Below are positions 1 to 8,964 of a stretch of DNA of 64,000 nucleotides, piece by piece. This DNA comes from Streptomyces sp. JJ38 (lineage in GTDB: Bacteria > Actinomycetota > Actinomycetes > Streptomycetales > Streptomycetaceae): NCBI RefSeq assembly GCF_019303475.1, contig NZ_JABLSI010000011.1, positions 34,879-98,878 of the forward strand. Direction: 5' to 3'. The position numbers and the translations under genes were made by a program. How positions within the stretch are numbered: the first letter of the stretch is position 1; the number at the start of each line of letters is the position of its first letter. The notes under the pieces are model-generated. The model saw only the letters and a list, made by a program, of their open reading frames with translations, searched no databases and was not told the origin of the DNA.

Positions 1-829
1 AGACGAGCGCGCGGCCCGGCTGGTCGCCGGGCTGCCCACAGATCAGGCCGGAGTACTCGACCCCCACGCCGTGGACCGCCTGCTCATCGGTGTGCACACC
101 GAGCTCCAGCGCCTGAGCGAGGAGCTTCGGATCGGCGAGCGCCTGGTCCACATCCTCGGCCCGCTTTTCACCGCGATCCGGGAGACCACCGGGCAGCCCG
201 GGCCGTACCGCCTGGTCGACGTCGGCTGTGGCCTGGGCTACCTGGTCCGCTGGCTGGCGGCGACGCGGGCCCTCGGCGCGGACGTCGAGCTGGTCGGGGT
301 CGACCTCGACGCCGCGCTCGTCGGCGAAGCGGACCGTCTCGCCCGTGAAGAGCGGCTCGGCTGCCGCTTCGTCCACGGCAACGCCTTCGACCTCCCCGAG
401 GCCGCGACCGTCTACGTCTCCACCGGCGTGCTGCACCACTTCCGTGGTTCCGCTCTGACCGACTTCTTCCACGCGCAGGCCGTCTCAGAGGCGCACGCCT
501 TCTGCCACTTCGACATCGCCGCAACCCGTCTCGCACCCGTCGGCGCCTGGGTGTTCCATCGGGCCCGGATGCGCCACCCTCTCGGCCGACACGACGGCGT
601 CGTTTCCGCACGGCGCGCCCACAGCGACGAATCGCTGCTGAACGCGGCCGCGGTACCGGGCATCCGCGCACTGCTGTACGAGCCCCGCGGCTCGGCCAAT
701 CCGTTCTGCACCACGCTGCGCCCGATCATCGGGGTGCGCCCACGGCTGGAGGAACCGTTCCGCCGGGCCCTCGGACGGAACGCCCGCCGTCTCGTCGGTG
801 GGGAACACCTCGCCGAGGCCGGCCGATGA
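1..829 (+). CDS. Class I SAM-dependent methyltransferase, 5' end outside window
   Basis: The reading frame is open from the first base of the window, so the gene starts upstream; a GTG at 71 is only an internal candidate. About 275 residues are visible. The SAM-binding motif I reads VDVGCGLGYL, followed about 20 residues later by an acidic motif II (GVDLDAALVGEA), a typical Rossmann methyltransferase layout. The substrate cannot be told. The stop overlaps the start of the next gene by four bases (ATGA), so the two are translationally coupled and probably co-transcribed. The C-terminal part (about residues 150-275) has no motif I recognise. The enzyme class is fairly sure; a specific role is not. 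Confidence 0.75.
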   Translation, partial: DERAARLVAGLPTDQAGVLDPHAVDRLLIGVHTELQRLSEELRIGERLVHILGPLFTAIRETTGQPGPYRLVDVGCGLGYLVRWLAATRALGADVELVGVDLDAALVGEADRLAREERLGCRFVHGNAFDLPEAATVYVSTGVLHHFRGSALTDFFHAQAVSEAHAFCHFDIAATRLAPVGAWVFHRARMRHPLGRHDGVVSARRAHSDESLLNAAAVPGIRALLYEPRGSANPFCTTLRPIIGVRPRLEEPFRRALGRNARRLVGGEHLAEAGR

Positions 830-1335
830 CACCCGCCATACCGCTTCTGATCCTCGGTCTGGTCGATGCGGCGTTCAGCGGATTTCGTGCCTACACGGGC
901 AGCGACGCCCGCATCCGCAAGCGGCGGGCCAGCACCCGAGCCGCCCTGCGCGGGCTCGGCGTCGGGGCGGTCCTGTTGCTCGCCCCCACGCTGACCGCCA
1001 CCCTTCTGCTGCTGACCGCGGGAGACCAGGAGCAGACGTACAGCCTTCTGACCGCCGGCGGCCTCGGCTACCTGCTCCCGCTCACCGTGTACGCCACCGC
1101 CGTGCTGTTGGCGCTCGCCGCCTACTTCACCCTGCCGTTCCGCGCCAGCACGCTCGCCATGGTGATCGGCCTCGGTCCGCTGACCCTGCTGCGGCCACTC
1201 GTTCTCGCCGCAGCCTGCCTCGGTGCGCTCATCAACGGTGGCGGGCCCGCCCTTCTGGTCGGCGCGGTCGCAGGCGCCGCCGTACTGTGCGTCGAACCAG
1301 CGGTGCACCGACGCTGGTACCGCCACCCCTGGTAG
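826..1335 (+). CDS. Small integral membrane protein of unknown function
   Basis: This 169-residue protein has about four hydrophobic segments: residues 2-20, 45-65, 75-105 and 110-150. A basic loop (RIRKRRASTR) lies between the first two. It has no recognised domain. The ATG overlaps the stop of the upstream methyltransferase gene, so it is probably the second gene of that operon and may act on the same pathway at the membrane. The C-terminus is short and basic. No function is assigned. Confidence 0.65.
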   Translation: MTPAIPLLILGLVDAAFSGFRAYTGSDARIRKRRASTRAALRGLGVGAVLLLAPTLTATLLLLTAGDQEQTYSLLTAGGLGYLLPLTVYATAVLLALAAYFTLPFRASTLAMVIGLGPLTLLRPLVLAAACLGALINGGGPALLVGAVAGAAVLCVEPAVHRRWYRHPW

Positions 1336-1418
1336 AGCAGACGGCCGGGCGAAGGCCGACAACAGCCTCCCGAACGCCGTAGCCGACAGTCGGCCGCCTG
1401 ACCTCTGCGTCGTCGACG

Positions 1419-1595
1419 CTACTTGGGGGCCGCCGCCCCGAAGAGGGCGACCACGAGGAACAACACAACAACTGCCACGAAGACGACCAGGCACAACAGA
1501 ACGGCGAAGACGGCGATCACGATCCACGCCGCTATCTCCGCTCTCCGCGCCCGGCGCTCATAGAGCTCAAGTTCCTCTTCCATACGCCCCCGCAT
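1419..1595 (-). CDS. Tiny single-helix membrane protein (58 aa)
   Basis: I found this ORF by reading the minus strand. It runs from ATG at 1595 to TAG at 1419. A GAGGAG Shine-Dalgarno lies five bases before the ATG, and a second in-frame ATG is at 1583. The N-terminal 20 residues are charged (MEEELELYERRARRAE) and the next 30 form one long Val/Leu/Phe helix ending in a short APK tail. The shape suggests a helix-anchored peptide with an amphipathic cytoplasmic end. It does not resemble a family I know. It is convergent with the membrane protein gene to its left. The SD and the clean charge-then-helix pattern support it being real. Confidence 0.5.
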   Translation of the reverse strand: MRGRMEEELELYERRARRAEIAAWIVIAVFAVLLCLVVFVAVVVLFLVVALFGAAAPK

Positions 1596-1759
1596 CCCAC
1601 TCCTCGCAGTTACTCAAACCCCCGTCGGCAGGCGGTGAACTCCAGTCAGGAGCTTGGCGAGCTCCCATGCAGCCCTCTCGACGTTGCGTTCACCTCGAAG
1701 GGAACGCCCGGCCCCGCGCCCCGCCCCGCTCGCGCGTCGGTGCCCCGGTGATGCTGCGC

Positions 1760-1948
1760 CTACAGGTCGAGGCGTCCCTGCCGTACGGCAGGGAGGAGCG
1801 CGGCGAACCGCTCGCGCGAGGTGTGGAGCATGCGCGCCCCCTCCGCGGACTCCCGCACGACGACGCGTCCGTCAGTGCCGTCCCCTATTTCGACGCAGTT
1901 GTTGCCCTCCGCGCAGTAGGACGACTTCTGCCAGGTCACCTCGTTCAC
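1760..1948 (-). CDS. DUF397 domain protein (left copy)
   Basis: The 62-residue protein shows the DUF397 signature: W-x-KSSYC near the N-terminus, then NCVE, VVVRES and a C-terminal HTSRERFAALL. In Streptomyces such proteins are normally encoded directly after an XRE-type regulator with a DUF5753-like domain; some such pairs behave as toxin-antitoxin-like or developmental regulators. The GTG start has a strong GAGGGGGGG Shine-Dalgarno. The gene follows the XRE remnant by 12 bases. It is 42/62 residues identical (counted by eye) to the second DUF397 gene at 12870-13058, on the far side of the RHS/LamG block and in the same orientation. Confidence 0.85.
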   Translation of the reverse strand: MNEVTWQKSSYCAEGNNCVEIGDGTDGRVVVRESAEGARMLHTSRERFAALLPAVRQGRLDL

Positions 1949-1960
1949 GTTGTCCCCCCC

Positions 1961-2241
1961 TCAGAGACTCTTCATGATGTCGTGGATGACGTCCCGGGAC
2001 TTACGGGCGTCCAGGCCGATGGACTCCATGCGGTCGAGCAGTTGGCGGTACTTGCTCAGCTGAGCCTCAGCGTCGAGCAGTACAGGCCCATCGCCCTTCG
2101 CGACGTGCGCTCCGGCTTCCCTCCCTCGGAAACGATCCGCACGTCCCCTCTGGGAACTTCGCGTCGAACTTCCGCCTCTTCTCGCCACGACGCCCAACTT
2201 CTCCCGCGGCCACGGTCCCTACGCCACGAAGGGATGGTCAA
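1961..2241 (-). pseudogene. C-terminal remnant of an XRE/DUF5753-type regulator
   Basis: The last ~50 residues (EAGAH, then AEAQLSKYRQLLDRME, then RKSRDVIHDI) resemble the C-terminus of XRE regulators that pair with DUF397 proteins, where a conserved 'RYxxLFDRLxxxAL..xxSRxxI' helix closes the DUF5753 domain. The helix-turn-helix and most of the sensor domain are absent. Codons upstream of about 2110 look coherent only in another frame, which begins at a TTG at 2241 overlapping the stop of the small membrane ORF, so a frameshift or fusion is likely. This is a broken partner of the adjacent DUF397 gene. The family call rests on a short stretch. Confidence 0.45.
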
Positions 2242-2453
2242 GTAGAGTCTCCCCTCTCTGGAAAGTCTCGAGCCGCCGCACCAAGTAGGCCACCTATCGA
2301 CATGGGGATCAAAATCTCAGCAAACGGCGGCAGCGGCTTGCACGCAATATATGCCACTATTATCGAAATTGCCATTACGCAAATCCGAGTAGCACGCGGA
2401 AGCTTCAAGTACTTCGCAATCAAGATATCACCTAACTCCGCACCGTCGAGCAC
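2238..2453 (-). CDS. Small two-helix membrane protein, candidate immunity protein of the RHS protein
   Basis: The 71-residue ORF starts with a GTG that overlaps the RHS stop codon (TAGTG), so its translation is probably coupled to the giant gene. It has two hydrophobic segments (about residues 24-42 and 46-62) and no known domain. The DNA is clearly more AT-rich than the surroundings and uses codons rare in Streptomyces (several ATA codons, and TTA at codon 7, positions 2433-2435). A TTA codon would make it depend on the bldA tRNA. The position directly after an RHS C-terminus is where polymorphic toxins carry immunity genes, and small membrane immunity proteins are known. The role is inferred from context only. 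Confidence 0.5.
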   Translation of the reverse strand: MLDGAELGDILIAKYLKLPRATRICVMAISIIVAYIACKPLPPFAEILIPMSIGGLLGAAARDFPERGDST

Positions 2454-5400
2454 TATTCAACAATCCCCTGCTTTCGCGCATACTCCACCATCCTCACAGT
2501 GGTCAGCTCCATTTGCGTCACCTCGAGCTGGAGCTGAATGTGACGCCCCTCGAGGGAAGTGACGCGCGCAGCAGAGACAGTCTTGCCATTCTTCACCAGA
2601 GACACAAGGTAGGCACCCGCGCCATTCGTAGCCCCGCCAGCTACCCCGTAGATGACAAACTTTCCGGTACTCCAATTCTCTGTTCCAGCACTCGTGGCCG
2701 CATAGGCACCGGCACCCGAGACGGCACCTGCCGCAATCGGACAAGTCATACCCGCCGTTGCTGGACAGAAAGCGGCAGCTACCCCGCCAGCGACGAGGAT
2801 TCCGCCGGCCACCAAGTCACGCTTATGCCTCTTGATGAAGCTATCCCCAGCGAAAGCTTCGACCATATCAGCCTGGCAACTCAAGGGATCCCTGCCTTGC
2901 ATTCTACAGAGGGTTGTATAGGCGGTACCCGAGTCTTCCGAGAGAGCCAACTCCGCCGCTTCCGCGATAGTGAAGGAACGCGAACCCTTGTAGCCCATAT
3001 CCCGCAAAAATTCATAGGTGTCGTCGTCTAGCGATTCACCAAAGAATTTTTCCTTGGTTACGTCCACGACAGACCCCTCGGGGTGCGTACCTCTACCCCC
3101 ACCACCGCAATTACTATTGCACGGATGCGGAGGAATCGGCTTGCTGTAGTCGACGGCTTCGTTCGGACGACCATTCCCTCGACTTCCGTCAGGGCGGGTC
3201 GGACAGGCTGGCAGTCCGTTGAAACCACAAGCAAGTCCTTCACCAGTTGGGTCGGAGAAGGTAAGCGGGTTGTTGATGCTATAGCTGTAGCCGTTGAGTG
3301 TCTGCGGCTTATCGATTTCCAAAAGGGGATCTACCGATATGAACATGCCTGTGTTCACATCGTATTCACGAGCTTCCACGTGCGTCAGGCCGGTGCTCTT
3401 GTCGGTCGTCTTGCCCAGGAAGCCCTTGTCGTCGATCCAGGCGCCTACCGCGCCGCCGGTTCGTTCCGCGCCGAAGGGGGTCATGTACCGCTTGGCGAAG
3501 TCCTGGGTCTCGGAGTCGATGGCGAGACTGGAGGTGCCGTGGTGATCACCTGCGAGGTACGAGACCTTCTGCTCCCCCGACTCATTGCTGCGGACAGCCA
3601 CAGTGAGGTCGCCGGCTCGGTAGTAGCGCTGAGCCCAGGTGTCACCGTTCGCCCGGAGGTGGAGCTCCGTGGCACCCGCGTAGAGGACGCGCTCGCCGTT
3701 CTCGGTGTCACGGACCAAGAGCGTGCCATCGGCGTCGTAGATGTAGTCCGTGGAGGTATCGCCCTCGGTCAGTTTCGTCAGCTGGCCTTCCTCGGACCAG
3801 CTCAGCTCCTGTGCGGCGGTCTCTCCCGGGCGGCCGGTGGTGTTGCCGGTGACGTCGTAGGCGTAGCTGCGCTCTGGGGTTGAGCAGTCCGCTGTGGTGC
3901 TCGTACCGGACAGCGCGTGCGGCTGGTCTCCCTCGTAGCAGTACGTCGTCTTCTCCGAGCCGCCTACCTTGTGCTGGGTTTCGGAGGTGCGGAGGCCGGC
4001 GTCGTTGTACGTGTAGCTGGTCCAGTACGGCGCGGGACCGGTGAGGCTTGTGGCACTGCGCTCTGCCTGACAGTCCTGGGACGTCGGCGTCCAGGCGTGG
4101 GTCAGACGACGGTAGCCGTCGTAGGCGAAGCACTGGGTTTCCGCTGCGCTGGTGTTGCCGAGGTGCGTGGGGTCGGCGATCGATGTGACGTTACCGGCGT
4201 CATCGAAACGGTAGTTGAGATCCTGGAGCATGTACGGGTGGGTCTGGTCCGTCACGTGGCTTCGTAGGAGTCGGCCCGTCCCCTCCTCGTACGTGTTGGT
4301 GACGTAGGCCTTCTTGTGTGCCTCCGTGTTGGCTGTGCCCAGCGTCAGTTGCTGTAGCTGACCCTTCGCCGAGTAGTCGGCGTGGAGAAGGTAGCCGGTT
4401 GCTCCGCCGACGCCCTGGACCTGCCCGAGGTCCGTGTAGTCGTATTCGACGGACTCAGCGGCAAGGCCGCCGAGGGCGGGTTCGGTCGCGCTCTTGAGAT
4501 TCCCGTCAATGCTGTAGTGGGACTCGAAGGTCAGAGTGGATGGGGAGCCCGCCATGACCAGGGGGTCGGATGTCGGGAGGTGGAGTTGCCGAGTGATTGG
4601 TCGGTTCAAGCTGTCGTATTCGGTGACCTCCTTTGTGTACGCCTGCCCGTTCTTCCCCCCGAGGTAGCGGGTCGATGCGCTGATGTGGCCCTTGAGCACC
4701 GTGTCGTACGTCTGTGACGTCAGTTGGTTCGCATCGGTCTTCGTACCCGACCAGGTGCCGGTCGCACGCCCGAGTTCGTCGTAGGCGGTGTGGATGACGT
4801 CGCCGCGGGCGTCCGTGACCTTGATCGCCTGGTCGAGAGCGTCGAACTCGGTCTTCACCTCGCCCTTGTCCGGGTCGTTCGAGACCGTCTGACGGCCGAA
4901 GAGGTCATAGAAGTACGTCCACGTCGCGCCATCGGGGCCGGTGATGGTGGCCTGCTGACCGTCGAGGAAGTGAATGAACTTCGTCGACGTGTAGGCGACG
5001 CCGGGCCCAGTTCCGTATGCGCTGTCCGCGGGACTCTCACTCGAGTATTCGCGAATCTCCGTTGTGCGGCCGAGGGCATCGGTGATCGTGCGACGAGCAG
5101 AGCCCCCGTCAAGGGCTGTCGTCGCCGAGGAGTCGCCGGTGTACGTCGTCACGGTCGACCAACGCTTTTCACCGTAGGTGTACAGAGAGGAGCTCGTCTC
5201 CCTGCCTGCTCCGTCGAAGGCGACGGCGGTCTGCTTCGGCGCCTCCCCGTACTCGGCTCGCGTATACGTCTGGTTCGGGGTGGCGGTGCTGTCGAATATG
5301 TCTGCGTATGTCTCGTAGGCCAGCCCCCTGCTGTCGTAGCGCGTGTCGGTGAGCAGGCGACCACCCACGGGGGTCGGCTTCTGCGTCTGGAGAGGCCGCA

Positions 5401-8400
5401 GCAGAGCGTCGTAGATCTCGTAGCTGGTGGTGTAAGAGCTCCCGTCAGCCTGAAGCGACGAAGTGGAGATGGCAGACGGCTGAGTACTGCTGAGGTGGTA
5501 CCCGAACTTGAGATTGGCGCTGTACCCGGCTCCCTTGCTGCGGTTCGGAAGCCAGACGGCGGTGAGCCGACCGAGAGCGTCGTACGTCTGCTCGGTCTTC
5601 TTCATGTTCGCGTCGTATGTCCGCAACGGCAGCCCACGCCGTGGGTCCAGGAACACGTACTCCTTGTGTCCCTTGGCGTTCGTCGTGACGGTGCGAGTCA
5701 GCGGGCCCGAGCTGGTTGGCGTGTAGGCCGTGGTCCCCGTGTTTCCTGCGGCGTCGGTAGCAGAGACAACACGACCCAGGGCATCGTGAGTGACACGCTT
5801 GGTCGTCTGCCATCCCGTGACATCCCGCTCACCGTCGAGGCCGATGATTGCTGAGTATCCGGTTGCCCGCCCAGTCCACGTCACGGCGCCCTTGGTCGGC
5901 TTTTGACCGGGCGCCCAAGCTGTCGCTTCGGGGTCGTCGTAGACCATAGCCACGTCGGCGAGTACGTCCCCGCGGGTAGCGGTGGTCAAGGGGAGGCTCA
6001 GCCCCGTCTCGGAGACCGAGCATGCCTTCCCCACGGTACGGGTGCGGGAAGGCAGCGACGTGATGCCGCGGCTGGCGTTGCGTGCGTACCAGGTTCGCGT
6101 GCAGGTCTCGTCTCCGGACTTGCCCACCTCGCCCGAGTCGCTGACCTTCACGGGCATGCCGTGGTCATCGAAGGATGTCGTCTGGGCTCGCTCCCACCAG
6201 GACTGCGCAGCGGTGAGGTGCGTGTGAGTCGCTGTGCGCTCGGTCCGCACATAGCGAGCAACCTGGTCAGCAGCAGACGGTACGTCCTGCCGTGCGGTTT
6301 CCCTGCTCCATGGGTCGTTCACCACGACGGAGATCGGTGTCGATCCGTTGTAGGTCACCTGCTGGCGCAGACGCCCGACATAGGCTGCGCTGTCGGCGAC
6401 AGTCGGGATGCCGAGAGCCGGAGATGCCAGGGGCGGTAGGTCGACGGATCGGGTCGAGCCGTCGGCTCTCTTGTCTCCGTCCTTGCCTTGGTAGTACACG
6501 GAGGTAACCCGGGAGCGAGTGGTGCTCTCAGCTCCGGTGTAGGCCGTGACCTGTCGGTATCCGCGCCAGTTCGACCACGTCCGCTCGTCGGCTGAGATGA
6601 GCGGGTCATCGTTGTGACGCCATGCTGCCCCGGAGTAGGAGTACGCGTGCTCGACTGCCTCATTGTGCCCCGTGGGGTCGGAAACAGTGACTGCGAGTAC
6701 ACGGTACTTGTGGAACCAGTCGACTGACGCTTCCTGCGCACCGTTGATGTGCCAGTACTGCGGATAGCAGTTGCGGGTGTTGGTGTCCTCGGCGGCGTCG
6801 ATGACCTCGCTACGTCGGCACTCAGGATTCGACAGCGTCACCGTGGTGATCGCGCCGGTTTCCGAGGTCACTGTGGAGACGCGCGGCCGGGTGAGCGGAA
6901 GGATGTCGTCTGTTGCGTCCACACGGTTCGGGCGCATCTGGTAGGTGAAGGTGACCGGGTTCACCGAGACGGCTGTGCCAGTCTTGCCCGTACGCTCCAG
7001 CGACTTCAGCACGAGGACGTGGTCCGTCGTGTCCCCGATGTCGCCGCCATCGAGGTAGTCCTGCTTCAACGTCCATGAGTCCACGGGGTCGTAGGAGCCG
7101 TCAGGTGCCGACCACGAGAACGTCGAGATGCCCGTTACGCGCTTGCGGCTGAAGAAGGCCGGCCCCGTCGCGCTGCAGTCGGTGGAGCTGTCACCGCTGG
7201 AGCACATGGCATCGAACGGAACGTCCGGCCAGTTCTTCGCCGTATCTTCTGTCAGCTCCGCGCAGTCCCCCACCGTGCAACGTTCCGCATGCGAGAAGGT
7301 GACCTTGGCGTCGGGATCATCGGTGAAGAGCGCACCCGCGCGCTGGCCGTACCGGATCTCCTTCAGGTACCCGCCGCGGACGTAGGATGCGTTGGCCGTC
7401 TCTGCCTTGTTCTTTCTGTAGTGGTTCGTCTCCTTGGCATACCAGTACGTCATGGCGTTTCCGTGGGTGTCCTCGACATAGTCGAGGTTCCAGCGCCACG
7501 CCTGGGTCAAGGAACGATCCTTGAAGGCACCGCCGTTCGAGTATCCCGGCTCTCCGGCATCGTCCCCGAAGACAGGCACGGTCCAGGTCGAATTGGTGCG
7601 TTGCTCCCCGGCGCCGTCAAGCTTGTGCAGTCCGAACACGTACTTGGTGCCGTCCCCGGTGACAACGGTCCAGTACTCACCATTGTCGTCGCCGTTGTCA
7701 GCCCCGGTGTGTCGGGTGACCTTGGAGGCATCGTCGTTGGCCAGGTGCCATGCACCGCTGTCGTCGTCCTTCACCAGGCGGTTCGCCTGGCCGTTGAGCA
7801 CAAGTTGCGCGTTGTCGTACTTCCAGCAGCGGTCGTAGACATCGTCGTGGCCGTCATCGTCGCAAGCCACGTAGGAGCGCTCGATGTACGACTCCGTGAG
7901 GGAGAAGCCTTCGCCTACCGCTGTGCCCTGGTTATTGGTCGTCGCCGTCCGGCCGTCCACGCTGCCCGAGTCGTAGGCCAGCGAGAGCGCTGGAGTCGGT
8001 CCAGCCGCTGCCGGCGGCATGGTGAAGTCGTACGACCAGGTGAAGGCACCGGAGCTACTCCCCGCCTCCCAGGAGGCGGACTCTGCAAGCGGTGTCGCTG
8101 AGTAGTCCCCACTGCCTGCGGGTGACTCGCCTGAAGCGGATGTGGAGGTCGCGCTCGATGTAAGGGCCAGGACGGTGACGTCGCCACTGCCGCCGAGCTG
8201 CGCTACCTGGCCCTGCTTGCTTGCGTCCAGCGATACGTCGGCGGATACCGATCGCTCCGAGACGTTGTTCCGGGAGTCGAGCTCGGTGATCTTCCGGCAC
8301 TGCTCCTTCTCCGGTGTCGTGAGCACGCAGGATGGCAACGTGACGAGCCGGAGTCGATTGGGCCACCCACCGCCGTAAGCCCCGGCGAACTCGCCATAGT

Positions 8401-8875
8401 CGATCTCGATCCTGGCGGTGCCGGCATCGGCAACCTCTGCGGTCAGCAGCACGCCGTCAACGCCGACCTGCTCCGCCTTCTTACGGCTCAGGACGGTGAT
8501 CCGTCCGCTTTCGGGATCTCCCTTGGCCACGTCAATCGTGACGGGCAATCCCCCCGGCTTGACGGAATCCTTGCCCGACGTGTCGAAGTTCAAGGTGCCC
8601 TGTCCCGCTCTTGGCCAGGCCACATTCTGTTCTGCTTTCGCCTTCGCAGCCTGCTTCTCGTTGGCCTTTCGGTCCTTCGAGACCTGGGCGCGGGCTTGCT
8701 CCGCAGCAAGGCCCTCCACAGCCTTGACGTTGCTGACCCGATGCTCCGGCAGATCAGGGCGACCGAGCCCACCGTTCTTCCCCTGAGCCTCGGCCGTGGC
8801 GACAGTCGGTGCGAGCAACGACATTGCCATCACTGCTACGAGAGTCGGCTTTGACGCACGTCGGACTATTCGCAT
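2453..8875 (-). CDS. Giant secreted RHS-repeat protein with variable C-terminal domain
   Basis: The protein has about 2140 residues. I start it at ATG 8875, which gives a signal peptide (basic MRIVRR, then a hydrophobic core ending ATAEA); the open frame runs on to 8953 but through a hairpin. The middle contains many YD-type repeats (YDALGRL, YDELGRA, YDLFGR) that build the RHS barrel shell. The core ends with GMFISVDPL, NPLTFSDPTG near residue 1878. The last ~262 residues are different: Cys/Gly-rich, then a charged stretch, a hydrophobic Gly/Ala segment (IKRHKRDLVAGGILVAGG) and a charged tail. In RHS/WapA proteins this is the toxin position. No nuclease, deaminase or ADP-ribosyltransferase motif was recognised. 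Codon use becomes AT-richer at the end. Confidence 0.85.
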   Translation of the reverse strand: MRIVRRASKPTLVAVMAMSLLAPTVATAEAQGKNGGLGRPDLPEHRVSNVKAVEGLAAEQARAQVSKDRKANEKQAAKAKAEQNVAWPRAGQGTLNFDTSGKDSVKPGGLPVTIDVAKGDPESGRITVLSRKKAEQVGVDGVLLTAEVADAGTARIEIDYGEFAGAYGGGWPNRLRLVTLPSCVLTTPEKEQCRKITELDSRNNVSERSVSADVSLDASKQGQVAQLGGSGDVTVLALTSSATSTSASGESPAGSGDYSATPLAESASWEAGSSSGAFTWSYDFTMPPAAAGPTPALSLAYDSGSVDGRTATTNNQGTAVGEGFSLTESYIERSYVACDDDGHDDVYDRCWKYDNAQLVLNGQANRLVKDDDSGAWHLANDDASKVTRHTGADNGDDNGEYWTVVTGDGTKYVFGLHKLDGAGEQRTNSTWTVPVFGDDAGEPGYSNGGAFKDRSLTQAWRWNLDYVEDTHGNAMTYWYAKETNHYRKNKAETANASYVRGGYLKEIRYGQRAGALFTDDPDAKVTFSHAERCTVGDCAELTEDTAKNWPDVPFDAMCSSGDSSTDCSATGPAFFSRKRVTGISTFSWSAPDGSYDPVDSWTLKQDYLDGGDIGDTTDHVLVLKSLERTGKTGTAVSVNPVTFTYQMRPNRVDATDDILPLTRPRVSTVTSETGAITTVTLSNPECRRSEVIDAAEDTNTRNCYPQYWHINGAQEASVDWFHKYRVLAVTVSDPTGHNEAVEHAYSYSGAAWRHNDDPLISADERTWSNWRGYRQVTAYTGAESTTRSRVTSVYYQGKDGDKRADGSTRSVDLPPLASPALGIPTVADSAAYVGRLRQQVTYNGSTPISVVVNDPWSRETARQDVPSAADQVARYVRTERTATHTHLTAAQSWWERAQTTSFDDHGMPVKVSDSGEVGKSGDETCTRTWYARNASRGITSLPSRTRTVGKACSVSETGLSLPLTTATRGDVLADVAMVYDDPEATAWAPGQKPTKGAVTWTGRATGYSAIIGLDGERDVTGWQTTKRVTHDALGRVVSATDAAGNTGTTAYTPTSSGPLTRTVTTNAKGHKEYVFLDPRRGLPLRTYDANMKKTEQTYDALGRLTAVWLPNRSKGAGYSANLKFGYHLSSTQPSAISTSSLQADGSSYTTSYEIYDALLRPLQTQKPTPVGGRLLTDTRYDSRGLAYETYADIFDSTATPNQTYTRAEYGEAPKQTAVAFDGAGRETSSSLYTYGEKRWSTVTTYTGDSSATTALDGGSARRTITDALGRTTEIREYSSESPADSAYGTGPGVAYTSTKFIHFLDGQQATITGPDGATWTYFYDLFGRQTVSNDPDKGEVKTEFDALDQAIKVTDARGDVIHTAYDELGRATGTWSGTKTDANQLTSQTYDTVLKGHISASTRYLGGKNGQAYTKEVTEYDSLNRPITRQLHLPTSDPLVMAGSPSTLTFESHYSIDGNLKSATEPALGGLAAESVEYDYTDLGQVQGVGGATGYLLHADYSAKGQLQQLTLGTANTEAHKKAYVTNTYEEGTGRLLRSHVTDQTHPYMLQDLNYRFDDAGNVTSIADPTHLGNTSAAETQCFAYDGYRRLTHAWTPTSQDCQAERSATSLTGPAPYWTSYTYNDAGLRTSETQHKVGGSEKTTYCYEGDQPHALSGTSTTADCSTPERSYAYDVTGNTTGRPGETAAQELSWSEEGQLTKLTEGDTSTDYIYDADGTLLVRDTENGERVLYAGATELHLRANGDTWAQRYYRAGDLTVAVRSNESGEQKVSYLAGDHHGTSSLAIDSETQDFAKRYMTPFGAERTGGAVGAWIDDKGFLGKTTDKSTGLTHVEAREYDVNTGMFISVDPLLEIDKPQTLNGYSYSINNPLTFSDPTGEGLACGFNGLPACPTRPDGSRGNGRPNEAVDYSKPIPPHPCNSNCGGGGRGTHPEGSVVDVTKEKFFGESLDDDTYEFLRDMGYKGSRSFTIAEAAELALSEDSGTAYTTLCRMQGRDPLSCQADMVEAFAGDSFIKRHKRDLVAGGILVAGGVAAAFCPATAGMTCPIAAGAVSGAGAYAATSAGTENWSTGKFVIYGVAGGATNGAGAYLVSLVKNGKTVSAARVTSLEGRHIQLQLEVTQMELTTVRMVEYARKQGIVE

Positions 8876-8920
8876 GGCTTCGGTTCCCCACCCATGACCG
8901 TAGAAGAAAAGAACAGTGCA

Positions 8921-8951
8921 GTGGTGGCGGCGCGGTCCACGCCGCCACCAC
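8921..8951 (-). terminator. Perfect 12-bp hairpin between the LamG and RHS genes
   Basis: The arms GTGGTGGCGGCG and CGCCGCCACCAC (8921-8932 and 8940-8951) enclose a 7-base loop. Read on the minus strand the hairpin follows the LamG stop codon and is followed by a T-rich run (TGTTCTTTTCTTCT), as an intrinsic terminator would be. It lies between the two large genes, so it may terminate most transcription after the LamG gene or attenuate read-through into the RHS gene. Confidence 0.6.
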
Positions 8952-8964
8952 AAGAGGAAGGCCG

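Noticed and set aside
412..1527. Minus-strand 371-codon ORF opposite the methyltransferase and membrane protein genes
   Set aside because: Its translation is low-complexity Gly/Arg-rich, typical of antisense frames in GC-rich DNA. The plus-strand genes have motifs and an ATGA coupling.
3083..8101. Several plus-strand ORFs of 170-380 codons inside the RHS gene
   Set aside because: They lie antisense to the YD-repeat gene and have no recognisable domains or ribosome sites.
8876..8953. Longer RHS start at 8953
   Set aside because: It would translate the hairpin, lacks a ribosome site and places 26 non-signal residues before a good signal peptide.
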